Source: Selaginella moellendorffii (lineage: Eukaryota > Streptophyta > Lycopodiopsida > Selaginellales > Selaginellaceae). Taken from it: a DNA stretch of 64,000 bases. The notes under the pieces were generated by a model. The model saw nothing but the letters and a program-made list of their open reading frames with translations, was not told the origin of the DNA and did no database searches. This document shows positions 37,994 to 48,640 of the stretch, in pieces. Both the position numbers and the translations under genes were made by a program. Where the stretch lies: contig NW_003314310.1 in NCBI RefSeq assembly GCF_000143415.4, positions 1,180,611 to 1,244,610 on the forward strand, in the 5' to 3' direction. Numbering within the stretch: the first letter of the stretch is position 1; every line of letters begins with the position of its first letter.

Positions 37994-39929
37994 ATGGCCG
38001 GGGAGCGCAAGGTGCTGCTGGTGTCGGCTGGAGCCAGCCACACCGTAGCCCTCCTGTGTAAGCAAGCAAGCATCTCTCGTGTCTAGATTGTCACGCTGTG
38101 GGCTGCAGCCGGCCAAGTGGTGTGCTCGTTTGGGCGGGGCGAGGACGGGCAGCTGGGTCACGGAGATGCGGAGGATCGGCTCTTGCCGCGGATCATCGGT
38201 GCGCTCAACGACTGCGAGATCTCGCTTGTGGCGTGCGGCGCGGATCACACCACCGCCTACTCTGCAACCAGGCTCACCATCTACAGCTGGGGCTGGTACT
38301 GCTACCGTCTTGTCTCTCTCGTCACACACGCCTCTCACTCGTCTTCTTGTCATGGCTCATACATACCAGGGGCGACTTTGGGAGGCTCGGCCATGGCAAC
38401 TCGAGCGATCTCTTCGTACCCCATCCAATCAAGGCGCTGCAGGGCCTCGAGATCAGGCAAATCGCTTGCGGCGACAGCCATTGCCTGGCGGTGACCGCGG
38501 ATGGAGAAGTCTACAGGTGCATTTCCTCTCGTGCATTCCTGCTCGTGCTTTTATCAACCGCTCTGTCTACCTGCGTAGCTGGGGCCGGAACCAGAATGGT
38601 CAGCTCGGGCTGGGAGATACCGACGACTCGCTCGTCCCGCACAAGCTACTAGCTTTCGAGGTATGTCATACGTATACCTTTGCTTGACGTTCGTGGGCAT
38701 GTGCATGCGCGCAGGGGGTGTCCGTCAAGATGCTCGCAGCAGGGGCGGAGCACACGGCAGCTGTGACCGATAGCGGCAAGCTCTACGGCTGGGGGTGGGG
38801 GCGCTACGGAAATCTAGGCCTGGGCGATCGGGGCGACCGGATGCTACCGGCTGAAGTGCCTGCTGTTGGGGTCATTCTCTTCTTAGAGCCCGATTGATGC
38901 ACATTGTATATGGTCTGACTTGGTGGTGACAGGATGAAAAGATGTGCATGGTGGCGTGCGGGTGGAGGCACACCATCGCCGTGTCCCAGTCCGGCAAGCT
39001 CTACACGTATGGGTGGAGCAAGTATGGGCAGCTCGGGCATGGCGACTATGCGGACCATCTCTTACCACACCAGGTGGCAGCCCTGGCGGAGTTCAACATC
39101 ACACAGGTTGGCGAGCATGTTACATGTCGTTCATTGCCCGCGCTTGTGCTGCGTGTAGGTGTCTGGAGGCTGGAGGCACACCGTTGCTCTAACGGAAGCG
39201 GGCAAGCTTTACGGATGGGGGTGGAACAAGGCAAGTCATAGCACTTAGTTGCAATGGCTGACCAGGCAAAGTGTGGCCACATGCAGTTTGGTCAAGTTGG
39301 TAGCGGGGATGTTGATGATCACACCAGCCCGCAATTGATTTCCATTCCAGGACAGCACCAGGTACCTCTGCATCCATTTTCGGTGTGCTAACCGACGCCA
39401 GCGTTGTGGTTGCAGAGAGTGGTGCAAGTCTCGTGTGGTTGGAGACACACCGTCGCGGTGACTGACAAGAACAATGTGTATTCCTGGGGGCGAGGAACAA
39501 GCGGGCAATTGGGACACGGAGATGCTGTGGACAGGTAAGGAACTTACAACCTTTGTAAAGTCCGGCGGCCGCTTACAACATCGCACCTACGAGTTGCAGA
39601 AGCGCACCTAAAGGCATCCAAGCTCTGAGTGCCGACGGCTCGGCCTGTGAGGGCCTGGAGAAATCACCGGAGCCGGCTGTAACCGGTACTTTGCTAGAGA
39701 TCTCCTCTCCTTTTTCATCTTCTTTTGTTGGCTGGCAGGAAGTGGCGTTGCAAATTGGATATCGCCATCCGAGAGATATGCTGTGGTTCCAGATGAAGCT
39801 GTGAGACTCTCTCTGGTTTTCAGTTGAATTGATCTTACTATTCTTTCGTGTTTTGTACAGGTGTTGGTGGGGCAGATGGGAGATGCCAGTGTCCCAGACA
39901 CGGACATAAAGCGCATTAGAACAGACTAG
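37994..39929 (+). CDS. UVR8: UV-B photoreceptor UVR8
   Basis: Seven-bladed beta-propeller of RCC1-like repeats that senses UV-B through tryptophans, monomerises, and binds COP1. ATG 37994 begins [20 protein letters not shown]. The blades follow with [63 protein letters not shown] (containing the residue equivalent to W233), then three GWRHT motifs ([27 protein letters not shown]) that include the W285 and W337 equivalents, and [14 protein letters not shown]. The C-terminal tail keeps the COP1-binding VP motif (RYAVVPDEA) and ends in [10 protein letters not shown], close to the angiosperm end. All introns followed are GT-AG. Photoreception and COP1 binding appear intact. Confidence 0.96.
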
Positions 39930-40046
39930 AATGTATAGGTGGTAGTTGTAGTTTTTCTTCTCGTTGTGTTTCCTTTGAAGCAAACAAACATGCTGCTGTA
40001 AATTAAACACTTAATTTCTCTCTCTGCTTACTTCTTGACTGCGGCT

Positions 40047-40936
40047 ATGGCGGCTGTGGCCTCACTCGCGTCATTCTCGAGTGTTACATCAAGCAGGACT
40101 TTAGCCACACCCGGGTTGCTGCTTCGGAAATGCAATCGGAACTCCGAGCTCTGTGTCGCCGCTCCCCAACACCCACTTGGGTTGCTGCGAGCATCCTCTC
40201 AAGGTAACACTAGGTAACATACATAATTCAAGATGAGCAAGATGAGCGCAGACAATGTTCCTGCGGAGATCCGCGACGACCCCAAATTCGTCGCTATAAA
40301 CGACGATGATCCAAGCTACGGGCCTACAGTAAGTACGCCATTGTTTTGCCTTGACATATCAAGTCCAACAGCCGTCTGTTGAAAGGCAATGCTCTTGGTG
40401 GGATTTGACAATCACGAGATTCCCAAGGTATGCGCGGCAGCCTCTTTCTCCTGTCGATGGATGGATGGATCGAGATCGATTGTGATCAGGTGATCGAATA
40501 CCTCAAGGGCATGGGTGCGGAGGCCATCGTCAAGGTGATTGTGTGCTGCGAGGACATGCTGCGCGAGACGCTGTGGGAGTGCATGCAGCGTCCATCCAAC
40601 GTGAGCAACCCCCCTCCTGGTACCGCAGGCAGGATGCCGCGCATTTGCTTCATGTCGGGCATGACGGGCCAAGAGGTGGTGACCATTGTGCAAAGCTTCC
40701 CCGGAATAGGTGCGCATTCCTACTTTAAGCCCGTCAACTTACACGCTGTCGCCAGGGTTGGAGGACACCGCATTCGCGGCGCTGGTGCCAAAAACCGCTG
40801 GCCAGAGCCTGGAGCAAGTCATGGAAGAGGTTATCGGAGATCACGAGAGACTGGTAAGTCGAAAACGGAAAAGGATCGATTTAACTCGCGGCCATACAAT
40901 CTTTCTCGGTTCTATACATCACAGAAGAAACATTGA
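40047..40936 (+). CDS. Plastid-targeted DUF3783-like protein, function unknown
   Basis: ATG 40047 opens a Ser/Ala/Leu/Arg-rich transit-like peptide. The conserved part contains VPAEIRDDPKFVAINDDDP, AMLLVGFDNHEI, VIEYLKGMGAEAIVKVIVCC, LRETLWECMQRP and ICFMSGMTGQEVVTIVQSF, then LEDTAFAALVPKTAGQSL and a short tail ending KKH. The blocks resemble the DUF3783 fold found in bacteria and plant plastids. The first intron (about 40202-40248) is placed by frame; a downstream ATG at 40242 is possible if the transit exon is not used. The segment 40593-40630 is read as coding because skipping it breaks frame. Biochemical role unknown. Confidence 0.7.
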
Positions 40937-40948
40937 CACTGAGGACGA

Positions 40949-41128
40949 TCACACCTTGGGAGGAGGAGGCGGGTAGCCGGGCTGGCCGGGTGGAGGAATT
41001 GGGTAGCCGACCGCTGCTGGAGCTTGCATGCTTCTACCCCTTTTCCCGCAGTAGTAGCACAAGAGCGCCAACAAAAGGATGAAGATGGCCACGATGGGCA
41101 GCGGGATCACATACACATACCGACCCAT
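40949..41128 (-). CDS. 59-residue proline-rich single-pass membrane protein
   Basis: Single-exon minus-strand ORF: ATG 41128-41126, TGA 40951-40949. It starts GRYVYVIPLP, then a strong membrane helix (IVAIFILLLALLCYY), a short basic CGKRGRS and a Pro/Gly/Tyr tail (VGYPIPPPGQPGYPPPPPK). This order (helix, Cys/basic, PPGYPP-type tail) looks like a designed small membrane protein and not random DNA. The family is not recognised; it recalls small plant Pro-rich membrane peptides. The stop is 12 nt from the convergent DUF3783-like gene's stop, and the start lies about 100 nt from a tRNA gene. Confidence 0.6.
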   Translation of the reverse strand: MGRYVYVIPLPIVAIFILLLALLCYYCGKRGRSMQAPAAVGYPIPPPGQPGYPPPPPKV

Positions 41129-41226
41129 AATCGCAGAAAGAGCAAAAATCCCTAGCTAGGAACAAGAGGAGATCCACCGACCTTGCTTAAAAAGAAGGGA
41201 AAAAGAGAGTAAGCTTCGTAAGAAGA

Positions 41227-41310
41227 TCCGACTTGCCGGAATCGAACCAGCGACCTAAGGATAGCTGTGAGCACTACAGTCCTCCGCTCTACCAACTGAG
41301 CTAAAGTCGG
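41227..41310 (-). tRNA. tRNA-Tyr (GUA) with intron
   Basis: 84-nt minus-strand gene. Acceptor arms CCGACTT and AAGTCGG pair, with discriminator A. The D arm is GCTCAGTTGGTAGAGC, the T arm GGTTCGATTCC. The anticodon loop CTGTAG holds GTA and is followed by an 11-nt intron at the usual 37/38 position, then the 3' anticodon stem TCCTT. Plant nuclear tRNA-Tyr genes always carry such an intron. A and B box promoter sequences are intact. Confidence 0.95.
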
Positions 41311-41400
41311 GCGTTGGGACATGCGCCATTACATAACCTGTTATGTATGCAAATTCTCCACCTTGCCCTAAAGTCTGGCGCTTCTTCCTTGGGGTGAGAC

Positions 41401-43936
41401 ATGGAGGCGCCCATTCCTCCTCCGGCTGCCGCCGGGGAGACGAGCAACAACGGCAGGCGGAAGAGGCGGCGGCAGGCGAGGGATGTGCTCCTGGAGGAAG
41501 CCATCGACGAGGCTGGGAGCCGGCTGGCGGGCCGAGGTAAGAGCATCCGAGCCCTCCGGCAGCAGGCCAAGAACCGGAGCTACGACGAGACTCTCATCGA
41601 CCAGATGTTTGAGAAGCAGCTGGGAGCGCTCAGGAAGAAGAAGCGGCCCGTGGACGTGGACAAAGAGGTGGATGTGGAGGCGATGATTGGAGCTGCAATA
41701 GGCTTCCCCAGGGAGTCGCTGACGGAGGAGGAGATTGAGGCGGGCGTGGTGGCGACGCTGGGTGGCGAGGAGCAGGCCAACTACGTGATTGTGCGCAACC
41801 ACATCCTTGCGCGCTGGCGGGACAATGTCAACGCGTGGCTGAGCGAGCAGAGGGTGATGGAGTCGATCCGGAGCCAGCACAAGAGCCTCGTCTCCGCGGC
41901 CTACACCTTCCTGCTGTCGTATGGCTACATCAACTTCGGGGTGGCTCCGGCCATGCGGGCCGCCATCCCTGCCGAGGCCACCAGGTGCTCCGTCGTCATC
42001 GTCGGCGCGGGCCTCGCCGGCCTGGCTGCGGCCCGCCAGCTTCGAGCCTTCGGTCACAAGGTGGTGGTGGTGGAAGGCAGGCACCGACCCGGGGGCAGGG
42101 TGTACACCAAGAGGATGGAAGGCGGAGGCCAGGTTGCGGCGGCGGACCTGGGTGGCAGCGTCGTCACCGGCATGCATGGCAACCCGCTCGGGGTGATTGC
42201 AAGGCAGCTGGGCCTCCCCCTTCACAAGATTCGCGACAAGTGCCCGCTCTACCAGCCCGGCGGTGCTCCCGTCAACGAGGATGCCGACCTCAAGGTGGAA
42301 GGCCAGTTCAACAAGCTGCTGGACCTGGCCAGCAAGTGGAGGGAAGAGATGGACAAGGTGTCGGACAGCATTGCGCTGGGGACGACGCTGGAGCACCTGA
42401 GGCACCAGGGGGACGTGGCCCGTGACCCGCAGGAGAGGCAGCTCTTTGACTGGCACCTTGCCAACCTTGAGTACGCCAACGCCGGGCTGCTCTCCAATCT
42501 CTCGCTCGCCTACTGGGACCAGGACGATCCGTATGAGATGGGTGGCGACCACTGCTTCGTGCCGGGTGGGAACGTGAGGCTGGTTGCGGCCCTTGCGGAA
42601 GACGTGCCCGTGTTCTACGGCAAGACCGTCCACACCATCCGCTACGGCAGCAGTGGCGTCCAAGTCCTCACCGCGGACCAGATCTTCGAGGCGGACATGG
42701 CCCTGTGCACCGTGCCTTTGGGAGTGCTCAAGAAGAGGTCCGTCACCTTTGAGCCGGAGCTCCCTCCCAGGAAGTACGAGGCGGTGGACAGGCTTGGCTT
42801 CGGTCTGCTGAACAAGGTGGCCATGCTCTTCCCGGTTGCCTTCTGGGGATCCGAGCTCGACACTTTCGGGCAGCTGACCGACACGCCTGCCAGGAGGGGC
42901 GAGTTTTTCCTCTTCTACAGCTACGCGGCTGTGTCCGGTGGCCCTCTTCTCATTGCCCTGGTGGCTGGCGAGGCTGCAATCAACTTCGAGCGAATGCCGC
43001 CCCTGGAAGCTATCCAGCGTGTTCTGGGAGTGCTTCGAGGTACGGAAGGTGTTGTTTCGAGCTCTGACCCATGCACGGGTACTTTTCTGCAGGTATCTAT
43101 CAACCCCGCGGGGTGGTGGTTCCGGATCCGATTCAGACGGTGTGCACGCGCTGGGGGAGCGATCCTCTTTGCTTCGGGTCATACTCCAACGTAGCCGTGG
43201 GTGCGTCCGGGGAAGACTACGACATACTGGCGGAGAGCGTCGGAGGCCGCTTATTTTTCGCAGGTGAAGCCACTACCCGACGCTACCCAGCCACCATGCA
43301 TGGAGCCTTTCTGAGTGGCTTGAGGGAAGCTGGTAACATTGCAGCTCAGGCTGCGGCCAGGGGCTCACCAGCCCAGGTGCCACGCAAGGACATCCAATCG
43401 TATGCCACGGTGTTGTCGGACATCTTCAGGGAGCCCGACGTCGACTTCGGCAACTTTGCGGTGGTGTACGATCCCAGCTCGCAGGATCCGAGCTCTTGCG
43501 CTTTGCTGCGGGTGGTGATTGGAAACAAAACCAAGGCGAGGCCGGGAGATAGCACGGAGCAGCCCAAGCCGCAACCCCCGCCGCTCCACCTCTACACCAT
43601 GATCACGCGTCAGCAGGCGCTGGAGCTGCGGGAAGTTCGCGGGGGTGACAAAAAGCGACTCCTCTACCTATGCAGCAGGGTAGGCGTCAAGCTGGTGGGG
43701 AGAAGGGGCCTTGGCAGCCGGGGAGACGCCATCATCGCTGCGCTCAAGTGGTCTCGCTCCACCAAGGATCCAGCAGCGGCGCAGGTACAAGTGCTTGGTG
43801 ACGCTTTGGTTTCTTGTGATTAACTCTCTTCAATCTCTTCAATCTCTAGGTGGCGGCTAATGGGAGCAAAACAACTTCCACCACCCCAGCAGCAGCATCA
43901 GGAACAGCAGCAGCAGCACCAGCCAATGGAAGCTGA
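41401..43936 (+). CDS. FLD: LSD1-type histone demethylase, FLD/LDL1 class
   Basis: FAD-dependent nuclear amine oxidase that demethylates H3K4. Three exons, 41401-43039, 43093-43784 and 43850-43936, give 805 residues. A basic N-terminus is followed by a SWIRM domain ([36 protein letters not shown]), then the amine oxidase with the Rossmann motif [62 protein letters not shown] and the C-terminal FAD site [20 protein letters not shown]. The LSD1 TOWER insertion is absent, as in plant homologues. The tail [19 protein letters not shown] and the spacing favour FLD over LDL2. The first exon is unusually long and GC-rich (1639 nt). Confidence 0.93.
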
Positions 43937-44057
43937 CGGAGTTGCGTTTCGTTCAACCGAGCCACGAAATTTTGGTGGCTTGTAATACACCATTAGACAG
44001 CGTGAGTGCAATAAAAATGAAATTCTTTTTTGGATACAGATCCAGAGTTAGCTAGGT

Positions 44058-45230
44058 ATGGCCGGCGACACAATCACCTCTTTGGCGGACAGGTGTGTTG
44101 TTGCATCGCATTGCTTGCGCTCGAACTTACAGCGCGCAGGTTCAACACCCAGCACACGAGCGCCCTTGGGATTGAGCTGTTTGGTCACCCGCTGCTCATA
44201 TCTCAGGTGGGTATTGGTGGACAAGTCTGAAGGTAGAAAACGCAGTCCGTCCTTGGACAGGATCCAAATTCCAAGCACGTTGGAACAACCGTGTGGGACT
44301 CGTCGGTGGTGTTTGCCAAATTCCTGGTTGGTTGGTCTAGAATGCTTCGGCCTCTGATTAGACCATGTGTTCCGTTGTGTGTGTGATTTTCAGGAAAAGA
44401 ATTGCAATCGCGGGCAGCTGAATGGCGTCCAGATGGCTGGGAAGCGCGCTATTGAGCTGGGAGCCGGGTGTGGTGTTGCAGGACTAGGTGAATTTCCGAA
44501 TCGATGCCTCTTAAGTTGTAACGGTTGGGTGTTGGCAGCAATGGCACTCATGGGCTGCAATGTGGTGTTAACTGATCAGGTGGAGGTGTTGCCGCTCCTG
44601 CTCAAAAACGTGGAAAGAAATGTGGCTAGGATCAAGCTGGCTTCGGTCACGAGCACAAGCGAGTCCGTTGGTCTCGGTGATAAAGCCAAATACTTCTTCG
44701 TTCCTCCTTTCTCATGCATTATGTGTCAGGAAATGTCAGCGTTGCCGAACTAGATTGGGGAAACAGCTGCCACATAGCTGCATTGGAACCACCATTCGAC
44801 TTTATTATTGGCACCGATGTTGTAAGTGGTTGATCCATCTCAAGTCACCCTTTTTGCTGCCGCCACCTTTTTCCAGGTGTATGCCGCCCAGCACCTGGAG
44901 CCTCTGCTCACGACGATTCTCTCCCTTTGTGGACCAAGGGCTACAGTCGTGGTAAGTAAGCCTTCCATCATTTGCTATCCTGGACAGCTATTTATTTGTC
45001 CATGAGCAGCTGGCTTATGAATTTCGTTCGCCCGAGTTGACTGAGAGGCTTCAGGCCATGTGCAAAGAGCACTTCGAGATAAAGACCATCTCCAAGAAGA
45101 AGGTTCTGTCGTCTCACCGTAGTCGGATGACCAACCTCTCTATTTTGTTTTGCAGATGGATGCCTGTTTCCAGCACCCAAACATCCAGCTTCTTGTCATG
45201 TCAAGGCGCAGGCTGCATAACACAGCGTAG
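44058..45230 (+). CDS. METTL21-like lysine methyltransferase
   Basis: Class I SAM-dependent methyltransferase of the METTL21/METTL23 (methyltransf_16) family, which methylates lysines on chaperones or elongation factors. Nine exons begin at ATG 44058 (AGDTITSLADR). The protein shows GTTVWDSSVVFAKFL, motif I AIELGAGCGVAGL, NVVLTDQ, LDWGN, motif IV FDFIIGTDVVYAAQHLEPL and AYEFRSPELTERL, ending NIQLLVMSRRRLHNTA. The D/E-X-X-Y-type catalytic segment is GTDVVY. Introns are 45-85 nt. The substrate cannot be told. The stop lies 8 nt before the PPR start codon on the same strand. Confidence 0.85.
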
Positions 45231-45238
45231 GAGGGGAT

Positions 45239-46912
45239 ATGCAGCGGATGGAGCTGCACGATGGTGGCCGTCAAGCCTACCACGCCGAGTATGACCAACT
45301 TCAGAGGAGGCTCAAGAGAATAGACGATGAGCAAGACCCGGCTGCAGCCTTGACGGTACTACTCAAGCGGTGTCGCCAGGTGGAGCATGGCAAGCTTATT
45401 CACGCCCACATTGCCACCAGTGAGGTCTACAAGCGCGACAAGCTTCTCCTCAACATGCTCGTGGAGATGTATGGCAAGTGCGGCAGTATAGCGGAGGCTT
45501 GCTGTGTCTTCGACTGCATGTCTGTGAGAAACGTGCACTCGTGGACGATTATGCTGGTGGCACTGGCGGAGAATGGAGAGTGCAAGCAGGCTGTGAGACT
45601 GTTCCGGGAGATGCTCCTGGAAGGTGTCAAGCCCAACGCCTTCACGCTGACCAGCGCCTTGACTGCCTGCGGCCACGCTGGGGATGCAGACGAGGGCCAC
45701 AGGATTGACGGAATGATCGCGTGCACCCAGCTCCGGGTGGACGTTGCCGTGTGCAACGCTCTCATCAGCATGTATGGAAAATGCGGGTGGCTTGACCAAG
45801 CCAAGGCTGTCTTTCACTCCATGCCATGCAAGAACGACATCTCGTGGACTGCAATGATCGATGCCTACTGCCAGCGGAGGGAGTGGGCACGAGCACTGGA
45901 ATGCTTCCACGGCATGGATCTCGAAGGGGTGAGGGCGTGCGAGATGAGCCTCTTAGCCGCGCTGGAAGCTGTGCGTGGGGTGGAGCGGCTAGAGCAGGGG
46001 GAGCACATCCACGCACGCATCGTCGAGCAGGGATGGGGATCGGATCCATTCCTTTGCACGGCACTGGTGGCTTTGTACTCGAGGTGCGGCGCCACAGAGG
46101 GAGCGAGAGCAGTGTTTCGAAAGATGGACAGCCTAGAGGTTGAGTCGTGGAACGCCATCATGTCGGCAGCAGGGGGAGGGGAGGCCCTGGAACTGTTTAG
46201 TAGAATGCTGCAGCTGGGCGTCAAGCCGGTGGCTATAAGTGTGGTGGCAGCGATGGAGGCGTGTGGCAAAGTGTGTGATGGTGCCCGCACAAGAAAGCTC
46301 GAGGAGGCGATTGTGTGGGACGCGTTTGACGCTAACCCTGTGGTTACCTCGGCGCTCATGGATGCGTATGCCAAGTGCGGGCGGCTGGACGATGCTCGGC
46401 GGGTGTTCGACACGTACCGCTGCATGGGCATGTGCTCTTGCGTGGATGTGGTGGCATGGAGCACCTTGATCGCTGCTTATGCTGAGAGTGGAGACAGCGA
46501 GTACGCGCTGTGGCTGCTGTACACAATGGAGCTGCATGGTATCCAACCCAACGCCGTCACCCTACTCAGCATTCTCTTCGCTTGCAGCCATGCTGGGTGG
46601 GTGGAGCATGGATGCCACTTGTTGGCATCAATGTGGAGGGATCGCGGCTTGTACCCTTCGTCACAGCACTACAGCTGCGTGGTGGACATGCTTGGACGTG
46701 CTGGATGGTTGCTTGATGCCGAGCGTCTGGTTTGCTCTATGCCAATCCAGCCCGATTCTGTGGCTCTCACAAGCCTGCTAGGAGCTTACACGCTCCATGG
46801 TGGATTACGTCTAAGCCCATACTTTCAGCAGATCATGGGTTATGCGACATTGCCTCATAATACTGACAGTTCACGGAAGGAACGGATTACAATCGAATCT
46901 CAGCTTCATTGA
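45239..46912 (+). CDS. PLS-class pentatricopeptide repeat (PPR) protein, C-terminally shortened
   Basis: Intronless 557-residue ORF. PPR proteins bind organellar RNA base by base and guide editing, splicing or stability. About 12 repeats are visible, with signatures NMLVEMYGKCGSIAEACCVF, SWTIMLVALAENGE, NAFTLTSALTACG, NALISMYGKCGWLDQAKAVF, SWTAMIDAYCQ, TALVALYSRCGATEGARAVF, SALMDAYAKCGRLDDARRVF, AWSTLIAAYAESG, NAVTLLSILFACSHAG and YSCVVDMLGRAGWLLDAERL. The E domain begins (PDSVALTSLLGAYTLHGG) but then changes into unrelated sequence, and no DYW deaminase domain follows. No clear targeting peptide is visible at the N-terminus, so the true start may differ. Selaginella-type genomes carry very many such genes. 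Confidence 0.88.
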   Translation: MQRMELHDGGRQAYHAEYDQLQRRLKRIDDEQDPAAALTVLLKRCRQVEHGKLIHAHIATSEVYKRDKLLLNMLVEMYGKCGSIAEACCVFDCMSVRNVHSWTIMLVALAENGECKQAVRLFREMLLEGVKPNAFTLTSALTACGHAGDADEGHRIDGMIACTQLRVDVAVCNALISMYGKCGWLDQAKAVFHSMPCKNDISWTAMIDAYCQRREWARALECFHGMDLEGVRACEMSLLAALEAVRGVERLEQGEHIHARIVEQGWGSDPFLCTALVALYSRCGATEGARAVFRKMDSLEVESWNAIMSAAGGGEALELFSRMLQLGVKPVAISVVAAMEACGKVCDGARTRKLEEAIVWDAFDANPVVTSALMDAYAKCGRLDDARRVFDTYRCMGMCSCVDVVAWSTLIAAYAESGDSEYALWLLYTMELHGIQPNAVTLLSILFACSHAGWVEHGCHLLASMWRDRGLYPSSQHYSCVVDMLGRAGWLLDAERLVCSMPIQPDSVALTSLLGAYTLHGGLRLSPYFQQIMGYATLPHNTDSSRKERITIESQLH

Positions 46913-48307
46913 AGGCCGTGCATCTCAAGATTGATCCTCGAGCAGCTCCAGCGGATCGGGACATGAAGGAGGAGAGCTCCTCAGCCATGGCAAGGTATGA
47001 ACAAACTAAATTTTCTTCTGGAAGCTGAAAAGGCTGTTGCTTACATAGCGTAACCTCTATTCATGAATAAGTGAAGCGTTAGGGATAGGTGCTTGCTGGC
47101 ATTCCAATCCAAGTATTCAAGTTCAATCACTTGTTATTACAATTTCCAGAAAGATTTGAACTCACCATCTGTATCCCAAATCTGCCATGTGGCATGTCTG
47201 TGGCTATAATAGGGGAGGCCAGGTGGTAAATCCAAAGCTACCCAACTTGTTCATTGGCCAGACAGACTGTGGAGTGTGTTTGAGTGTGTTTGAAGAGGAG
47301 AGGACGACTTAGGACCTTTCAAATGAGCGAACTGGCTGGGTGGGGGCTCTAAGGTAAGCAAGGTGTAATTGCCTTTGAATTGCTACTATAACAATTTTTT
47401 ATTGATTAGATCTGCTCAAAGTTACTATACTGCCACCAACAAGCCATTTCTTCCTCCCCTCAAACTTTTGGACACTCTGAAGATTTAACTCTTCAAAAAC
47501 ACTCTTAGATTCAAGATCACTATCCCATTGTTAGTAACTAGTTGTGGATGCTCACACATGGTCTAAAGCCACTGTGTTGCCATTGGCAGGCTATCAGATC
47601 TCTTTGGAAACACTCTCCATTCTAAGTTATATAATAATATTTCAAGAAAGGGTGACACCCTTCTATTTTTATCTCTAGCATCTCTTTACGGTGGGGTTCC
47701 ATGCGTCCCCTTGAGAAAGTGGGGAAACCTTGTGCCATACACCCCACTAGTGATATGACATGGAAGGGGGGAACCTAGTGACATGGAATTTTTTGTCTTG
47801 GAAGTTGATCTTCCCTTCTACTAGCTTTTACTTGAATGTTAATTCTTTCATCCATCAGTATTCTTCATTCAAATTCCCTATTACCCATTCTAACTTCATT
47901 TTAGCTCATTCTAACCATTCTCTCTTGTTGGACATACAAATCCTTCTCATCTTGCATCTTGGGAATCTTTGCTACTTCTTACATCCACTTCATCCATCTC
48001 CCTTAGAATTGTAACTTCTTGTTCACTCACCTTGGGTATGCATAGTCCAGGTCCAAGCTATGTGATATTTCCCTTGAAACTCTACTTCTAAGGTACATAT
48101 ACTTTTTTGCTCCAACTTTGGAATCTTTGTGATCCCTATAATCTCCAATCCACTTTAACTCCTTGATAACTAAACTTCCACTAATCCCAAAGAAGAATTC
48201 TCAAAGGCTAACCTCCTTCCTCATTGTCTTCTCAGTCTACCACCATGAATATTGCATCAAACCCCTCACTTGGGGGGAGTCCTGTGATGACATCCATCAT
48301 AAAACAT
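46913..48307. mobile_element. AT-rich decayed repeat DNA, including an integrase remnant
   Basis: No intact gene. Base composition drops to AT-rich just after the PPR ORF. At about 48238-48307 the sequence aligns by eye with 60820-60895 (the integrase of element C), same orientation, so this is a minus-strand Ty3 integrase remnant rich in C-to-T changes. The stretch 46913-47700 shows no recognisable element. A short PPR-like segment in another frame follows the PPR stop, up to about 47000. Confidence 0.55.
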
Positions 48308-48407
48308 NNNNNNNNNNNNNNNNNNNNNNNNNNNNNNNNNNNNNNNNNNNNNNNNNNNNNNNNNNNNNNNNNNNNNNNNNNNNNNNNNNNNNNNNNNNNN
48401 NNNNNNN
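48308..48407. other. Assembly gap, 100 N
   Basis: Exactly 100 N bases, the usual marker for a gap of unknown size. It splits two retrotransposon pieces in opposite orientation, so sequence order across it should not be trusted. Confidence 0.99.
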
Positions 48408-48640
48408 ACATTCGGATAATTTTGTGGCTACAGATATAATCCAGTAAGCCAAACTAATAGTGTAGTTATTGGGAAAACCAAGGATTATAAAGTTTATTCA
48501 AGGTAGCCAAAGCACTGATAAGGTACTTCAATAAGTAAGAGTTAAAATAGGAATTTGGTAAATAGATATGGATTTCACCGTTTTGGATATAATGGGATTT
48601 GATGTGATCTTTAGGATTGATTGATTTAATCAATTTTGTA
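48408..48640 (+). pseudogene. Decayed Ty3 aspartic protease fragment
   Basis: The plus strand still aligns with the protease region of element C (minus strand near 62925-63155), from the SDNFVA segment to the [14 protein letters not shown] segment, but several codons are stops. By eye nearly all differences are C-to-T or G-to-A, including non-CG sites. This is the pattern of long-term cytosine methylation and deamination. Confidence 0.7.

Noticed and set aside
37448-38353. 301-codon minus-strand open frame upstream of and into UVR8
   Set aside because: No recognisable domain. It overlaps the UVR8 start on the other strand and spans two likely unrelated regions.
40596-40629. Apparent GT..AG intron in the DUF3783-like gene
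   Set aside because: Removing it breaks the frame, while reading through keeps the conserved frame up to FMSGMTGQE.
41368-43182. 604-codon open frame on the minus strand
   Set aside because: It is the exact antisense of FLD exon 1. High GC in the third positions of the real gene removes stops from the opposite strand. The translated text has no domain and is Arg/Pro/His/Leu-biased.
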